Source: an uncultured Clostridia bacterium
Lineage (GTDB): Bacteria; Bacillota; Clostridia; Oscillospirales; UBA644
Length of the DNA stretch: 51,462 bases
Direction of reading: 5' to 3'
Assembly (NCBI GenBank): GCA_947305805.1
Contig: CAMZEM010000005.1
Span: forward strand, 1 to 51,462
Of the stretch, positions 25,111 to 32,354 are shown in pieces; position 1 is the stretch's first letter; every line of letters begins with the position of its first letter. The position numbers and the translations under genes were made by a program. A model generated the notes under the pieces. The model was given only the letters and a program-made list of their open reading frames with translations, made no database searches and was not told where the DNA came from.

Positions 25111-25647
25111 ATGAATAACGAATTTCTGGAAAAAATCAAAGAGCTCGGCGTTCACGAATACGGCATTATTCCTATTGAAAACGTGCCTTTCGAGCACGAA
25201 GTCCGCGAAATGTGCGCCGCAAACAGATGCGGCCAGTACGGCAAAACGTGGTGCTGTCCTCCCGGATGCGGCACCGAGGAAGAATGCAAAGAACGGCTGA
25301 CAAAATATAAAAACGTCCTCGTTTTCTCAACGAAAAGCGATCTTGAAGATTCGTTTGATTTTGAGGGAATGTCGGAAGCGATGGTCCGCCACAAAGCCGT
25401 TTCAAAACAGGTAAGACTGCTTTTTAAAGATACTTTCGGCGACGACTTTTTCGCTCTTTCTTCGGAAGGCTGCGGAAATTGCGAAAAATGCACGTATCCC
25501 GATGCGCCGTGCCGTTTTCCCAAAGATATGATGCCCTCCGTTGAAAGCTACGGCATTATGGTATACAAAGAGGCGGCCGCGGCAGGTATTCACTATATTA
25601 ACGGAGCTAACACCGTAACGTATTTTTCGAATATTTTCTTTAACTGA
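25111..25647 (+). CDS. DUF2284 cysteine-rich, probable metal-binding protein
   Basis: A 178-residue protein with the DUF2284 cysteine pattern: the CAANRCGQYGKTWCCPPGCG cluster near residues 34-53, and a second cluster (EGCGNCEKCTYPDAPCRFP) near residues 117-136. The spacing suggests iron-sulfur or zinc binding. The family has no established function. It is probably co-transcribed with the M3 peptidase (start two bases after its stop) and is the last gene of the unit; a strong terminator follows 9 bp after it. Confidence 0.82.
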   Translation: MNNEFLEKIKELGVHEYGIIPIENVPFEHEVREMCAANRCGQYGKTWCCPPGCGTEEECKERLTKYKNVLVFSTKSDLEDSFDFEGMSEAMVRHKAVSKQVRLLFKDTFGDDFFALSSEGCGNCEKCTYPDAPCRFPKDMMPSVESYGIMVYKEAAAAGIHYINGANTVTYFSNIFFN

Positions 25648-25656
25648 TATCCTGAT

Positions 25657-25683
25657 CCGTCCGCTTTTTGCGGACGGTTTTTA
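25657..25683 (+). terminator. Terminator after the DUF2284 gene
   Basis: A perfect 8-bp stem, CCGTCCGC (25657-25664) with GCGGACGG (25670-25677), a TTTTT loop and a T tract. Confidence 0.92.
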
Positions 25684-25785
25684 TAATACAGAATGATATC
25701 ATACGGCGGCAAAAAAGTCAAGACGGCAAAAAAAGACGAAAAGCGCCGAATTTTTGATTTTTTTTAAAACTTACAAAAAAACGCC

Positions 25786-25814
25786 TTGATTTTTATGTAT
25801 TAATATATTATAAT
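25786..25814 (+). promoter_or_regulatory. Promoter of prs-yfbR
   Basis: TTGATT (25786-25791), a 17-bp spacer and TATAAT (25809-25814). The preceding part of the gap (25684-25785) is A/T-rich and shows no other gene or structured leader. Confidence 0.8.
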
Positions 25815-25870
25815 ATATAAAATCGTAAGCGTATACAGAGAAACAGAGAAGAGTTTGGGAGGAATGCGGT

Positions 25871-27082
25871 ATGGACAGCATGCAGCCTATATCAATGTTT
25901 GATATACAGAACAATTATTTTCCCATCGGCATTATTGCGATGGAAAGCGCAAAAGAGCTCGGCGAGAAAATAGACAGACATTTAATGTCGTGGTATTACG
26001 AGGCCAAACCAGAAGCCAAAAACGACGAGTCTACGAGAAAATCGCTGCTTTTAAAAGCCGCCTGCCCGAGATTTAACACGGGCGACGCAAAAGCGATACT
26101 CGCAGAGTCCGTCAGAGGATACGATATTTACATTATTACGGACGTAGGCAACTACAACTGCAAATACAACATGTACGGCTTCGAGGCGCCGATGTCCCCC
26201 GACGACCATTTTCAGGATCTTAAACGCATAATTTCGGCTATCGGCGGCAAAGCGCAGAGAATTACCGTAATTATGCCCACGTTATACGGCGGCAGACAGC
26301 ATAAAAGAAGCGCAAGAGAATCTCTTGATGCGGCGCACGCACTGCAGGAACTTCAGAGCATGGGCGTATCTAACGTTATAACGTTTGACGCGCACGACCC
26401 GAGAGTTCAGAACGCCGTTCCCCTTATGGGATTTGACAACGGCATGCCCAACTACCAGGTGCTTAAAGCGCTGCTGCGCAAGGTTGACGATCTTAAAATA
26501 GACAAAGACCATCTCATGGTTGTTTCTCCCGACGAAGGCGCAATGCAGAGAAACATTTTCTATTCGTCCATTATGGGTCTTGACCTCGGTATGTTTTACA
26601 AACGCCGCGATTATTCGCGCATAGTAAACGGCAGAAATCCGATAGTTGCCCACGAATATCTCGGCGCGGCAATCGAAGGCAAGGACGTATTTGTTTCAGA
26701 CGATATCGTAGCTTCCGGCGACTCTTTACTCGGTCTTGCGGAAGACCTTAAAAAAGAGGGCGCAAAGAGAATCTTCCTTTCCGCAACGTACGGTCTTTTC
26801 ACAGCGGGGCTCGAAAGATTCGACAAGGCATACAAAGACGGACTTTTCGACCTTCTTCTTTCAACAAACCTCACGTTCCAGAGGCCGGATCTGCTCGAAA
26901 GACCGTGGTACGTAAGCGTTGACGTATCGAAATACGTTGCATATTTCATTCAGGCAACGCATCAGAACCGCTCGGTTACAACAATTCTCAACTCTCACGA
27001 AAAAATTCACACCCTGCTTGAAAAACATATTGCGGCACAGAAAGAAAAGGACGCAGAATGCACACTTTTTTCGCAGTCATAA
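25871..27082 (+). CDS. prs: Ribose-phosphate pyrophosphokinase, long form
   Basis: A 403-residue PRPP synthase, about 85 residues longer than the common ~315-residue enzyme. It makes PRPP from ribose 5-phosphate and ATP for purine, pyrimidine, histidine and NAD synthesis. Visible family parts are the ATP-site segment TVIMPTLYGGRQHKRSARES, the ITFDAHDPRVQN stretch, VVSPDEGAMQRN, and the PRPP loop VFVSDDIVASGDSLLG. The extra length is an N-terminal extension and an insert (residues ~35-75), a form found in several Clostridia. The GGGAGGAATGCGGT RBS region precedes the ATG. Its 3' end overlaps the next gene by 25 bp. Confidence 0.9.
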   Translation: MDSMQPISMFDIQNNYFPIGIIAMESAKELGEKIDRHLMSWYYEAKPEAKNDESTRKSLLLKAACPRFNTGDAKAILAESVRGYDIYIITDVGNYNCKYNMYGFEAPMSPDDHFQDLKRIISAIGGKAQRITVIMPTLYGGRQHKRSARESLDAAHALQELQSMGVSNVITFDAHDPRVQNAVPLMGFDNGMPNYQVLKALLRKVDDLKIDKDHLMVVSPDEGAMQRNIFYSSIMGLDLGMFYKRRDYSRIVNGRNPIVAHEYLGAAIEGKDVFVSDDIVASGDSLLGLAEDLKKEGAKRIFLSATYGLFTAGLERFDKAYKDGLFDLLLSTNLTFQRPDLLERPWYVSVDVSKYVAYFIQATHQNRSVTTILNSHEKIHTLLEKHIAAQKEKDAECTLFSQS

Positions 27083-27627
27083 ACAGAATGAAATATATAA
27101 ACCGCTGGGGACTCATGCGCAACACGGAGAAAGAAAATCTTCAGCAGCACTCGCATGAAACGGCGGTTATAGCGCACGCTCTCGCAACGATAGCAAACAA
27201 ACGGTTCGGCGAAAACATAAACGCCGAAAAAGCCGCTGTGCTTGCGCTTTACCACGACGCATCGGAAATTGTTACGGGAGATCTTCCCACGCCCATAAAA
27301 TACGGCACTCCTCAGCTTCGCAAAAGCTACGGTCAGATGGAGGACCACGCGAAAAAGATACTTTTAAAGCGCCTTCCCGACTATCTGAAACCCGTTTATG
27401 AAGATATTCTCGATTCCGAGTCCGCGCCGGAATGGCCCTACGTCAAGGCGGCGGATACGCTTTCTGCGTATATTAAGTGCGTAACGGAAAAAAGCGCGGG
27501 AAACGCCGAGTTTGCGGCGGCGGAAAAGAATATTTACAAAAAGCTCGAAGCAAATCCCCTTCCGGCGCTCCACGTATTTATGGAAGAGTTTTTGCCCGCA
27601 TACGGGAAAACGCTGGACGAATCATGA
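27058..27627 (+). CDS. yfbR: 5'-deoxynucleotidase, YfbR family
   Basis: A 189-residue HD-domain phosphohydrolase that removes the phosphate from deoxyribonucleoside 5'-monophosphates. The metal-site parts are RWGLMRNTEKENLQQHSHE (His of the HD site), ALYHDASEIVTGDLPTP and the later YVKAADTLSAYIKC. It starts inside the prs coding region (25-bp overlap), so the two are translationally coupled. Both act on nucleotide pools. A bidirectional terminator follows. Confidence 0.9.
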   Translation: MHTFFAVINRMKYINRWGLMRNTEKENLQQHSHETAVIAHALATIANKRFGENINAEKAAVLALYHDASEIVTGDLPTPIKYGTPQLRKSYGQMEDHAKKILLKRLPDYLKPVYEDILDSESAPEWPYVKAADTLSAYIKCVTEKSAGNAEFAAAEKNIYKKLEANPLPALHVFMEEFLPAYGKTLDES

Positions 27628-27654
27628 TTATTCCCGGTTTTTTTATTCATACAC

Positions 27655-27689
27655 AAAAAAACTCCGAAGAAATTCTTCGGAGTTTTTTT
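27655..27689. terminator. Bidirectional terminator between yfbR and the DUF3021 gene
   Basis: The stem ACTCCGAAG/CTTCGGAGT (27661-27683, AAATT loop) is preceded by an A tract and followed by a T tract, so it can end both yfbR and the convergent LytTR-DUF3021 transcript. Confidence 0.88.
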
Positions 27690-27745
27690 CTTGCGTCTCA
27701 GAAAGGAGAAAAGAGGTAGAACAGTATAAAAAAAACGTATAATCT

Positions 27746-28183
27746 TTATAATTCGTCCCCGCCGTGTTTTTCGTTGTATTCACGAAGCGAGTCGTTTAAG
27801 CTGTCCGCATTCTTTTTATCAACGAAATACAGTATCAGCGTAGCGGGAACGGCGGCAATGAGACATCCGGCAATTCCGTAAAGAAGAGTTGGGATATCGT
27901 TTATTATTTTCATTATCCACGAAGTTCCCATCAAAACCGCCGTCATTGCAACGAAAAGGGAGATGCGCTTTAAAAGAAGCTTTTCTCTGAAAACGGGAAT
28001 CAGGTCGAAAACCGTGTCAACCGCAGTAAGCAGCGCGGAAAAAAGCACTGCCCACCAGAGCATGGTGTAGTCTTTTTGCGGCACGAGCAAATCGAGTATA
28101 AGAATGGGTATTATCATTATACCCAGAATAAAAAACAAAGTCCGGAAAATCAATTTGAGTTTTTCAAATATATTCTTTTTCAT
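27746..28183 (-). CDS. DUF3021 family membrane protein
   Basis: A 145-residue protein with four predicted membrane segments (about residues 13-34, 41-60, 74-93 and 98-120) and a charged C-terminal tail. This size and topology, together with its place three bases after a LytTR regulator gene, match the DUF3021 proteins that pair with LytTR regulators in Firmicutes. In that arrangement the membrane protein is thought to hold or inhibit the regulator; the mechanism is not established. The first residues are Lys-rich. It ends before the shared terminator. Confidence 0.8.
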   Translation of the reverse strand: MKKNIFEKLKLIFRTLFFILGIMIIPILILDLLVPQKDYTMLWWAVLFSALLTAVDTVFDLIPVFREKLLLKRISLFVAMTAVLMGTSWIMKIINDIPTLLYGIAGCLIAAVPATLILYFVDKKNADSLNDSLREYNEKHGGDEL

Positions 28184-28186
28184 CTC

Positions 28187-28633
28187 TCAACTGCCCCCGA
28201 CACCGAGTTTTTCACGAATCTGCGCAACGTACTGACGGGAAATAACTATTTTTTCCCGGTTTACAAGCTGAGCTATAAGCCTTCCGTTTGTTTCTGTCTG
28301 GATGCTGGCGACCTTTCGCAGGTTTACTATAAAGCTCTTGCTCACCCGTACGAACGACGTGTTTGAAAACCGTTCCTCAACCTCATACAGTTTGAGGTTT
28401 GTTTCGTAAACCTCGTCGGCGGTATAAAAAAACATTTTGTTGTCTGTTGTTTCAAAATAAAAAACGTCCGAAAGGCTTATAAAATACGTTGCGTTGTCTT
28501 TTTTTCCGCTAATCGTGTTTGCAAAAAGACGAATTGAGGAAATAAGACGTTCCAGGTTCGGGTCTACCGCGCTGCATTTTATCGTAATTTCAGGCTCGGT
28601 GAAGCTGTCGTCCTGCTCTATATGAATCTTCAT
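28187..28633 (-). CDS. LytTR-family DNA-binding regulator
   Basis: A 148-residue transcription regulator. Residues ~50-145 form a LytTR DNA-binding domain (ISLSDVFYFETTDNKMFFYTADE, FVRVSKSFIVNLRKVASI, ISRQYVAQIREKLG). There is no receiver domain, only a short N-terminal part, so control probably comes through the partner DUF3021 membrane protein rather than by phosphorylation. The GGGGGGTG RBS precedes the ATG. Its promoter has a perfect-looking -35/-10 pair and a twin repeat upstream, suggesting auto-activation, and the same control element precedes the lipoprotein gene at 831-2225. Confidence 0.9.
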   Translation of the reverse strand: MKIHIEQDDSFTEPEITIKCSAVDPNLERLISSIRLFANTISGKKDNATYFISLSDVFYFETTDNKMFFYTADEVYETNLKLYEVEERFSNTSFVRVSKSFIVNLRKVASIQTETNGRLIAQLVNREKIVISRQYVAQIREKLGVGGS

Positions 28634-28665
28634 TGCGGCACACCCCCCTTTTTTTTGGCAGATAA

Positions 28666-28694
28666 ATTATAAACCATAAGCGGTTCTTCGTCAA
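28666..28694 (-). promoter_or_regulatory. Promoter of the LytTR-DUF3021 operon
   Basis: On the minus strand TTGACG (28689-28694), a 17-bp spacer and TATAAT (28666-28671). The -35 is 11 bp from the twin repeat at 28706-28736. Confidence 0.85.
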
Positions 28695-28705
28695 CCCCTT
28701 TTCAG

Positions 28706-28736
28706 GTAAGTTGCATTTTTACCGCCGTAAGTTGCA
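28706..28736 (-). promoter_or_regulatory. Twin direct repeat, putative LytTR operator (copy 1)
   Basis: Two perfect copies of GTAAGTTGCA start at 28706 and 28727, exactly 21 bp apart. Spacing of two helical turns is characteristic of LytTR-type binding. The core AAGTTG fits the GTT-centred LytTR consensus partly but not fully. The element lies between the divergent LytTR and GH42-like genes, close to the LytTR promoter and about 160 bp from the other gene's -35. Confidence 0.65.
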
Positions 28737-28897
28737 AAATATCAACGTAAGAAGCGTCTGTGTCCGTATGTATCTCACAGTCTGTGATATTTTACAGCTT
28801 TTTCGGACTGTTTTTTTGTTTGTATGCCGATTTTTAATCAATTTTACCATAAAATCCGCAAAATTGCAAGAGAAGTCTCAAATTTTTCATTTCGTTA

Positions 28898-28926
28898 TTG
28901 TATTTTTCTTACAAATATGATATAAT
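28898..28926 (+). promoter_or_regulatory. Promoter of the GH42-like lipoprotein gene
   Basis: TTGTAT (28898-28903), a 17-bp spacer and TATAAT (28921-28926). The 28741-28897 stretch before it shows no gene. Confidence 0.7.
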
Positions 28927-28971
28927 ATATAATAATCACCGAACACACCAACTATTTTAAGGAGATACGGC

Positions 28972-30582
28972 TTGAAAAAAAGATTTTACGAGATTCTCTG
29001 TCTTATTATTTTATCCTGCCTGCTTTTCGGCTCGTGCGACAGCGGATACTACGTTCCCTCGCCCGCAGCGGAAACGGAAATATACAAACCCGAAGGAGAT
29101 CAGGAGGTTAAGCCTGCGGTTGTTGAGTCAACCGTTGGAATAACTCTTTTTTCCTGGCAGATACCGTCGCCCTCATACGCGGAGCAGTATTGCGCGCAAA
29201 TAAAGGAATGCGGCTTTGACTGCGTTGAAATCGTAATACTCTGGAGCGATATCGAGCCCGAGCAGGGCGTTTTCCGCTTTTCCGAAACGGACGCGATAAT
29301 AGACGTTTTCAAAAACGCGGGGATGAAAATCAGTCTCAGTCTGCTTTTCTGGAGCGAACGCCTCGACTGGAAGGACGCGCTTGAATATCAGATGACAGCC
29401 GACGGCGAGATTTACCGCTACGACGACGTTCGCGGCTCGTTTCTTGCGATGAACAGCCCCGAAAACCTCGAAATCGTTGCAAATACACTCGGCTATTTCG
29501 CCGCGCATTTTTCGGACAGATACGAAGACTGTCTTACAAGCTGGTCTGTCCGTACCGACTGTTTTGCAAAAATGGAATACTCGTCGCTCGTCGATCTCGA
29601 CTATTCCCCTTCCGCCATAAACGCGTTTATTGATTATCTGCGCGGGAAATATGAAAATATCGAAACGCTCAATGCGAATTTTGAGAAAAGCTACGACTCG
29701 TTTGAAAGTCTTTTTGCGCTGAAAAAATCCGATTTTCGCTCGGTTTTTGCGTATGACTGGAAACTTTTCAAGCAGCAGACGCTTATTGACCTCGCAAATC
29801 TGTGCTGCGAAATATTCCGTCTTGCCGATCCGTCAATACCCGTAACGTTGCAGATAAGCAGCTTCTGGGATACCTCGGCGGCATTTTACAGAGGATTTTT
29901 CGATCCGTACGTTGTTTCACGTGAAACAACCGTTGATATCATACAGATAATCGACGCCCCCGCTTGGCCGCACGATTTTTCCGTTGACCTGTTAACGTCG
30001 CTTTCGGATAAGAACATTTCAATGGAAACCGACGGTTCATGGCAGGGTGAAGACACGTTTACGGACTATCTTAAACAGGTTGAGCTGTCCGCCCGCTCCG
30101 GCGTAACGGTTATTCAGACCGTAAACTGGGAGCTCGAAGACATAGAAAAATACGGCGCAACGTACCTATCCAAGTTCAAGGCGCTTTACACAAACGCCGA
30201 ACCGAGACGGGACTATGACGAAACGGACGTAATTCTGGTAAACACGCTGGATTTTCTTCTTAAAAACCCGCCGCAGGATCTTCACGATTTATATTATTAC
30301 GCATATAAAAACATGACGGGCTCGTCCGGAAGAAAAGTCCGCTTTATTACCGACACACAGCTTATAGACGATCCGTCTCTTATAGAAGGCATAAAGAAAG
30401 TCCATCTCGGTCAGCTTGACACCGTAATGCATATGCGCGACGAAGTGGGCAGAATACTTGCCGAGAGCTCGGCAATAATAGTTGACGACAGAAACGAACA
30501 GCCGAACTTTATAAACGAATTCAATCAGCCGCTTGACGAAGAAATACAGGTAAAACTGCGCGAAAAGCTTAAAAACAGCTGA
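28972..30582 (+). CDS. GH42-like lipoprotein with an altered acid/base site
   Basis: A 536-residue protein starting at TTG 28972 behind AAGGAGATACGGC. The lipobox L-F-G-S-C puts the lipidated Cys at residue 22, so it is a surface lipoprotein. Residues ~55-390 resemble the (beta/alpha)8 barrel of GH42 beta-galactosidases: GFDCVEIVILWSDIEPEQG, the DYLRGKYENIETLNANF segment, and M-E at 351-352 where the nucleophile of the family lies. The acid/base position of the W-x-x-x-N-E motif reads W191-S-V-R-T195-D196, so Asn-Glu is replaced by Thr-Asp and normal hydrolysis is doubtful. A C-terminal domain follows. A perfect parS site lies inside the coding region (residues 314-320). Confidence 0.7.
   Translation: MKKRFYEILCLIILSCLLFGSCDSGYYVPSPAAETEIYKPEGDQEVKPAVVESTVGITLFSWQIPSPSYAEQYCAQIKECGFDCVEIVILWSDIEPEQGVFRFSETDAIIDVFKNAGMKISLSLLFWSERLDWKDALEYQMTADGEIYRYDDVRGSFLAMNSPENLEIVANTLGYFAAHFSDRYEDCLTSWSVRTDCFAKMEYSSLVDLDYSPSAINAFIDYLRGKYENIETLNANFEKSYDSFESLFALKKSDFRSVFAYDWKLFKQQTLIDLANLCCEIFRLADPSIPVTLQISSFWDTSAAFYRGFFDPYVVSRETTVDIIQIIDAPAWPHDFSVDLLTSLSDKNISMETDGSWQGEDTFTDYLKQVELSARSGVTVIQTVNWELEDIEKYGATYLSKFKALYTNAEPRRDYDETDVILVNTLDFLLKNPPQDLHDLYYYAYKNMTGSSGRKVRFITDTQLIDDPSLIEGIKKVHLGQLDTVMHMRDEVGRILAESSAIIVDDRNEQPNFINEFNQPLDEEIQVKLREKLKNS
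29913..29928. promoter_or_regulatory. parS site 1, inside the GH42-like gene
   Basis: The 16-bp palindrome TGTTTCACGTGAAACA matches the bacterial parS consensus and extends to a perfect 20-bp palindrome (29911-29930). It codes for part of VVSRETT. ParB, encoded 1.6 kb away, should bind here. Confidence 0.92.
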
Positions 30583-30592
30583 TTTTTATAAA

Positions 30593-30608
30593 TGTTTCAC
30601 GTGAAACA
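30593..30608. promoter_or_regulatory. parS site 2, upstream of parA
   Basis: A second perfect TGTTTCACGTGAAACA, 34 bp before the -35 of the parA promoter. Its translation gives the MFHVKH peptide often mis-annotated as a start of neighbouring genes. Confidence 0.93.
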
Positions 30609-30642
30609 CACGCAACAATTTCAAAAAAAGCACGAAACGGAC

Positions 30643-30671
30643 TTGATTTTATCGCAAAAAGGTGATATAAT
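30643..30671 (+). promoter_or_regulatory. Promoter of parA-parB
   Basis: TTGATT (30643-30648), a 17-bp spacer and TATAAT (30666-30671). It lies inside the longer open frame upstream of parA, which argues for the TTG start at 30703. Confidence 0.8.
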
Positions 30672-30702
30672 CAAAAAAGCCGTAAATAAAGGAGGGGACG
30701 TT

Positions 30703-31482
30703 TTGGGGAAGATAATTGCGGTAGCAAATCAGAAAGGCGGAGTCGGAAAAACAACAACCGCCGTAAATCTCGCATCGTGCCTTGCTGAAAAATGCGACAA
30801 AAACGTGCTTCTCGTTGATTTCGATCCGCAGGGAAACGCCACGACGGGCTGCGGAATAAATAAAAGAAAGGTTGAAGTATCGGTATACGATATAATCGTA
30901 GCGCCGAACTGCGACGAAACTCTTTTTAATTCCGCGGTAAGAAAAACTCCGTTTAAAAATCTCTCCGTAATTCCGTCGTCAATCGGTCTTGCGGGCGCGG
31001 AAATATCGCTTGTAGGAGAGGAAAAACGCGAGAGCAGACTGAAAAAGGCGCTTTCTTTCGCAAAAGATTACGACTATATATTTATAGACTGTCCGCCGTC
31101 GCTCGGTCTGCTTACTTTAAACTCTTTTACCGCAGCGGATACGGTGCTTATACCGATACAGTGCGAATTTTTCGCTCTCGAAGGGCTTTCGCAGCTTACA
31201 AACACGATAAAACAGGTAAAACGCCTTTACAATCCGTCTCTTTCAATAGAGGGCGTACTTGTAACGATGTATGACGGCCGTCTCAATTTAACGTCCCAGG
31301 TTCTTTCGGAAGTTAAAAAGTATTTTGCGGATAAGATGTTTTCCACGATAATTCCGAGAAACATACGCATAACGGAGGCGCCGAGCCACGGAAAACCGGT
31401 AAATTACTACGATAAGGGCGCAAAAGGCACTGCGGCGTATTATGCGCTTGCGGAAGAAATCATCAGAAGGAACGGTGCGTAA
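30703..31482 (+). CDS. parA: Chromosome partitioning ATPase ParA (Soj)
   Basis: A 259-residue deviant Walker-type ATPase. I chose TTG 30703 (AAAGGAGGGGACGTT upstream, promoter just before) instead of the ATG at 30592, which would sit within parS and put the promoter inside the gene. The sequence opens GKIIAVANQKGGVGKTTTAVNLA, with the signature lysine in KGGVGKT, followed by VDFDPQGNATTGCG and DCPPSLGLLTLNS. ParA moves ParB-parS complexes and also affects DnaA in known systems. It is followed 2 bp later by parB. Confidence 0.95.
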   Translation: MGKIIAVANQKGGVGKTTTAVNLASCLAEKCDKNVLLVDFDPQGNATTGCGINKRKVEVSVYDIIVAPNCDETLFNSAVRKTPFKNLSVIPSSIGLAGAEISLVGEEKRESRLKKALSFAKDYDYIFIDCPPSLGLLTLNSFTAADTVLIPIQCEFFALEGLSQLTNTIKQVKRLYNPSLSIEGVLVTMYDGRLNLTSQVLSEVKKYFADKMFSTIIPRNIRITEAPSHGKPVNYYDKGAKGTAAYYALAEEIIRRNGA

Positions 31483-31484
31483 CA

Positions 31485-32342
31485 ATGAAGAAACAGACGG
31501 GGCTTGGCAGAGGACTTGAAGATCTCTTCGCCGAAAACTCGATAGATATTGCGGCGGACGAAGGAAACATAGTAACGGTAAGCATTTCTGACGTTGAACC
31601 AAACAAGGAGCAGCCGCGAAAATATTTTGATAAGGATAAAATTTCCGAGCTTGCGTCGTCGATTGCGGAACACGGTCTTTTACAGCCGATAACGGTAAGA
31701 AAAAACGGCGAAAGATACAAAATAGTATCGGGTGAAAGACGCTGGCGCGCTTCGCGCATGGCGGGACTGACGGAAATACCCGTAATAATCCGCGATACGG
31801 ACGATAAAACGGCGCTTGAGCTTGCGCTGATAGAAAATCTTCAGAGAGAAGATTTAAACGCCGTTGAAGAGGCGGAGGGCTATAAAACGCTTGCCGAGGA
31901 TTACGGCCTGACGCAGGAGGAAATCTCAAAAAAGGTTGGAAAATCAAGGCCTGCGGTTGCAAACGCAATGCGTATTCTCGCTCTGCCGGAAGAAATACTG
32001 TCTCTCGTTCTGGCGGGAAAGATAAGTTCGGGACACGCAAGAGCGCTTCTGCCGCTTGCGGAAAAATATCCGAAAGAAAAACTGATAGCTCTTGCGAAGG
32101 AAATCGCAGAAAAAGACATTCCGGTAAGGAAAATAGAGAATCTGTCGAAAGTTCCCGAAAAGAGTTCCGAGAAAAAAACCCGCAAAAACGATATATACTA
32201 TGCCGAAATAGAGGACGGACTTTCACGGAAACTCGGCAGAAAAGCGAAAATCGTTCCCGCAAAAAAGGGCGGCACGATAACGCTTGAATATTACGACGAA
32301 AACGATTTTGAAACACTGCTTGAAATGCTTGATATAAAATAA
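31485..32342 (+). CDS. parB: Chromosome partitioning protein ParB (Spo0J)
   Basis: A 285-residue CTP-dependent DNA clamp that loads at parS. The N-terminal domain has EQPRKYFDKDKISELASSI and the CTP-binding GERRWRASRMAG motif; LIENLQREDLNAVEEA and the helix-turn-helix LTQEEISKKVGKSRPAVANAMR follow; a C-terminal dimerisation part ends the protein. Two parS sites lie in the 1.5 kb upstream. The last codons (MLDIK-stop) repeat the start of serS (MLDIK), as a 17-bp direct DNA repeat. Neither mnmG, rsmG nor noc is beside it. Confidence 0.95.
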   Translation: MKKQTGLGRGLEDLFAENSIDIAADEGNIVTVSISDVEPNKEQPRKYFDKDKISELASSIAEHGLLQPITVRKNGERYKIVSGERRWRASRMAGLTEIPVIIRDTDDKTALELALIENLQREDLNAVEEAEGYKTLAEDYGLTQEEISKKVGKSRPAVANAMRILALPEEILSLVLAGKISSGHARALLPLAEKYPKEKLIALAKEIAEKDIPVRKIENLSKVPEKSSEKKTRKNDIYYAEIEDGLSRKLGRKAKIVPAKKGGTITLEYYDENDFETLLEMLDIK

Positions 32343-32354
32343 AGGAGAAAAACA

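Noticed and set aside
25684..25870. Leader RNA or small gene before prs
   Set aside because: Apart from the promoter, the stretch has only A-rich sequence and no stable hairpin or start with RBS.
28741..28897. LytTR control of the GH42-like gene from the shared gap
   Set aside because: The twin repeat is about 160 bp from that gene's -35 and in the opposite orientation, and no further repeat lies near its promoter.
30592..30702. N-terminal extension of ParA beginning MFHVKH
   Set aside because: It is the translation of parS plus the promoter; the TTG at 30703 has the RBS and the family N-terminus.
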